Origin: an uncultured Erysipelotrichaceae bacterium
GTDB lineage: Bacteria > Bacillota_I > Bacilli_A > Erysipelotrichales > Erysipelotrichaceae
Direction of reading: 5' to 3'
Assembly: GCA_900315225.1 (NCBI GenBank)
Contig: OMYM01000005.1
Span: 1 to 32,999 of the forward strand
DNA: 32,999 nucleotides
Positions 32,139-32,999 of the stretch are shown here, in pieces (the stretch's first letter is position 1; each line of letters begins with the position of its first letter). A model generated the notes under the pieces. The model searched no databases. It was not told the origin of the DNA and saw only the letters and a program-made list of their open reading frames with translations. Both the position numbers and the translations under genes were made by a program.

Positions 32139-32999
32139 ATGCATATGAAACCAAAGCCAACGCTTGTCATCCTTGCGGCGGGCATGGGTTCCCGCTACGG
32201 GGGAATGAAACAAATCGACGGCGTGGGAAACCACAACGAACCGATTATCGAGTTTTCCATCTACGATGCCAAAGAGGCAGGCTTCGAAAAAGTCGTCCTG
32301 ATCATTCGCAAAGAACACGAAGACGCTTTCCGCAAAGCCTTGACAGACAAAATCGCCCCGCACATGGAAGTCGCTTTTGCCTACCAGGACATGACCAACA
32401 TACCTACAGGACTAGTCATCCCCGAAGGACGCGAGAAGCCATGGGGAACAACCCACGCTCTTCTAGCATGCAAGGGAATCGTCAATGAACCATTCGCGAT
32501 TATCAATGCGGATGATTTCTATGGCAAGGATGCCTATAAGGTCATCTACGACTTCCTAAGCAATGAAGCAGAAGACTCTCACTACGCCATGGTCGGCTAT
32601 CTCTGCGGCAATACCCTTACTGAAAACGGAACCGTTACCCGTGCCGTCTGCGAAAAAGATGCGCAAGGCAACCTAGAATCCATTCGCGAGATCCAAAAGA
32701 TCGCCCATTCAAAGGATGGCGCAATCTATGAAGAAAACGGACAATGGCTCCCGCTTCCAAGCGATACATTGGTATCGATGAATTTCTGGGGCTTTACGCC
32801 AAAGGTCTTCGACCAGTGCGAGCCACTGTTTGCTAAATTCCTAGAGGAAAACATTGAAACCAATCCCATGAAATGCGAGCATGTCATTCCTACGGCGATT
32901 GGAACACTCGTCAAAGACAATGTCTGTCAAGTCAAGGTGCTGGCTTCCCATGACAAATGGTTTGGCGTCACTTACCGCGAAGACAAGCCCGAAGTCATG
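32139..32999 (+). CDS. Sugar-phosphate nucleotidyltransferase-like protein, cut by window edge
   Basis: A frame of 287 codons without a stop runs to the window end, so the C-terminus is missing. The ATG at 32139 follows AAAGGAG; a second ATG two codons later is possible. The N-terminus LVILAAGMGSRYGGMKQID (residues 9-27) is the nucleotide-binding signature of nucleotidyltransferases, with the G-x-G-S-R loop. PWGTTHALLAC (about 105-115) and the metal-binding INADDFYG (about 125-132) follow. SMNFWGFTPKVF is also typical. The protein probably makes an NDP-sugar or cytidyl/uridyl-activated alcohol for surface glycans; the substrate cannot be told. It diverges from the GtrA gene. Confidence 0.88.
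   Translation, partial: MHMKPKPTLVILAAGMGSRYGGMKQIDGVGNHNEPIIEFSIYDAKEAGFEKVVLIIRKEHEDAFRKALTDKIAPHMEVAFAYQDMTNIPTGLVIPEGREKPWGTTHALLACKGIVNEPFAIINADDFYGKDAYKVIYDFLSNEAEDSHYAMVGYLCGNTLTENGTVTRAVCEKDAQGNLESIREIQKIAHSKDGAIYEENGQWLPLPSDTLVSMNFWGFTPKVFDQCEPLFAKFLEENIETNPMKCEHVIPTAIGTLVKDNVCQVKVLASHDKWFGVTYREDKPEVM

Overview
The window looks like a chromosomal stretch of a Gram-positive member of the Bacillota, possibly an Erysipelotrichia- or Clostridia-like anaerobe. The evidence is strong AGGAGG-type ribosome binding sites, lipobox lipoproteins, choline-binding-like surface repeats, a B12-dependent methionine synthase with a separate reactivation protein, and an Rpn-type nuclease with GMAEGMAK repeats. 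The species assignment is inference. Two genes run off the window: a reverse-strand MFS transporter on the left and a nucleotidyltransferase on the right.

Left part (1-7.8 kb): the MFS gene diverges from three tandem paralogous lipoproteins of the Cthe_2159-like carbohydrate-binding beta-helix type. They end in a palindromic terminator shared with a convergent zinc-ribbon/SH3 membrane protein. A Cof-type HAD phosphatase and a lone dTDP-glucose 4,6-dehydratase (rfbB) follow.

Methionine/folate operon (7.85-11.74 kb): metF, a stand-alone methionine synthase activation-domain gene and a 796-residue metH overlap stop-to-start. Together they make a complete methyl-transfer and repair unit.

Accessory middle (11.9-21.7 kb): a probable transposase remnant and a gene-poor stretch; a membrane-anchored DUF4015-type putative glycoside hydrolase; an Rpn/PD-(D/E)XK nuclease whose ribosome site lies in a hairpin, plus a decayed duplicate of its tail; and two related ATPase-permease fusion ABC exporters that converge on a group II intron remnant. 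The second exporter is split by an apparent one-base frameshift, is followed by an XRE regulator, and has a long palindrome over its promoter. A small secreted protein of unknown function lies just upstream of it.

Polysaccharide locus (21.7-32.0 kb, reverse strand): a polyprenyl-phosphate sugar transferase starts the lipid-linked glycan, two family 2 glycosyltransferases and a GlfT2-like galactofuranosyltransferase extend it, and a Wzm/Wzt-type ABC transporter exports it. Next to this lie two secreted proteins that share the same C-terminal wall-binding module (one a CotH kinase with lectin-like and Ig-like domains) and a GtrA membrane protein. No tRNA, rRNA or CRISPR array was seen.
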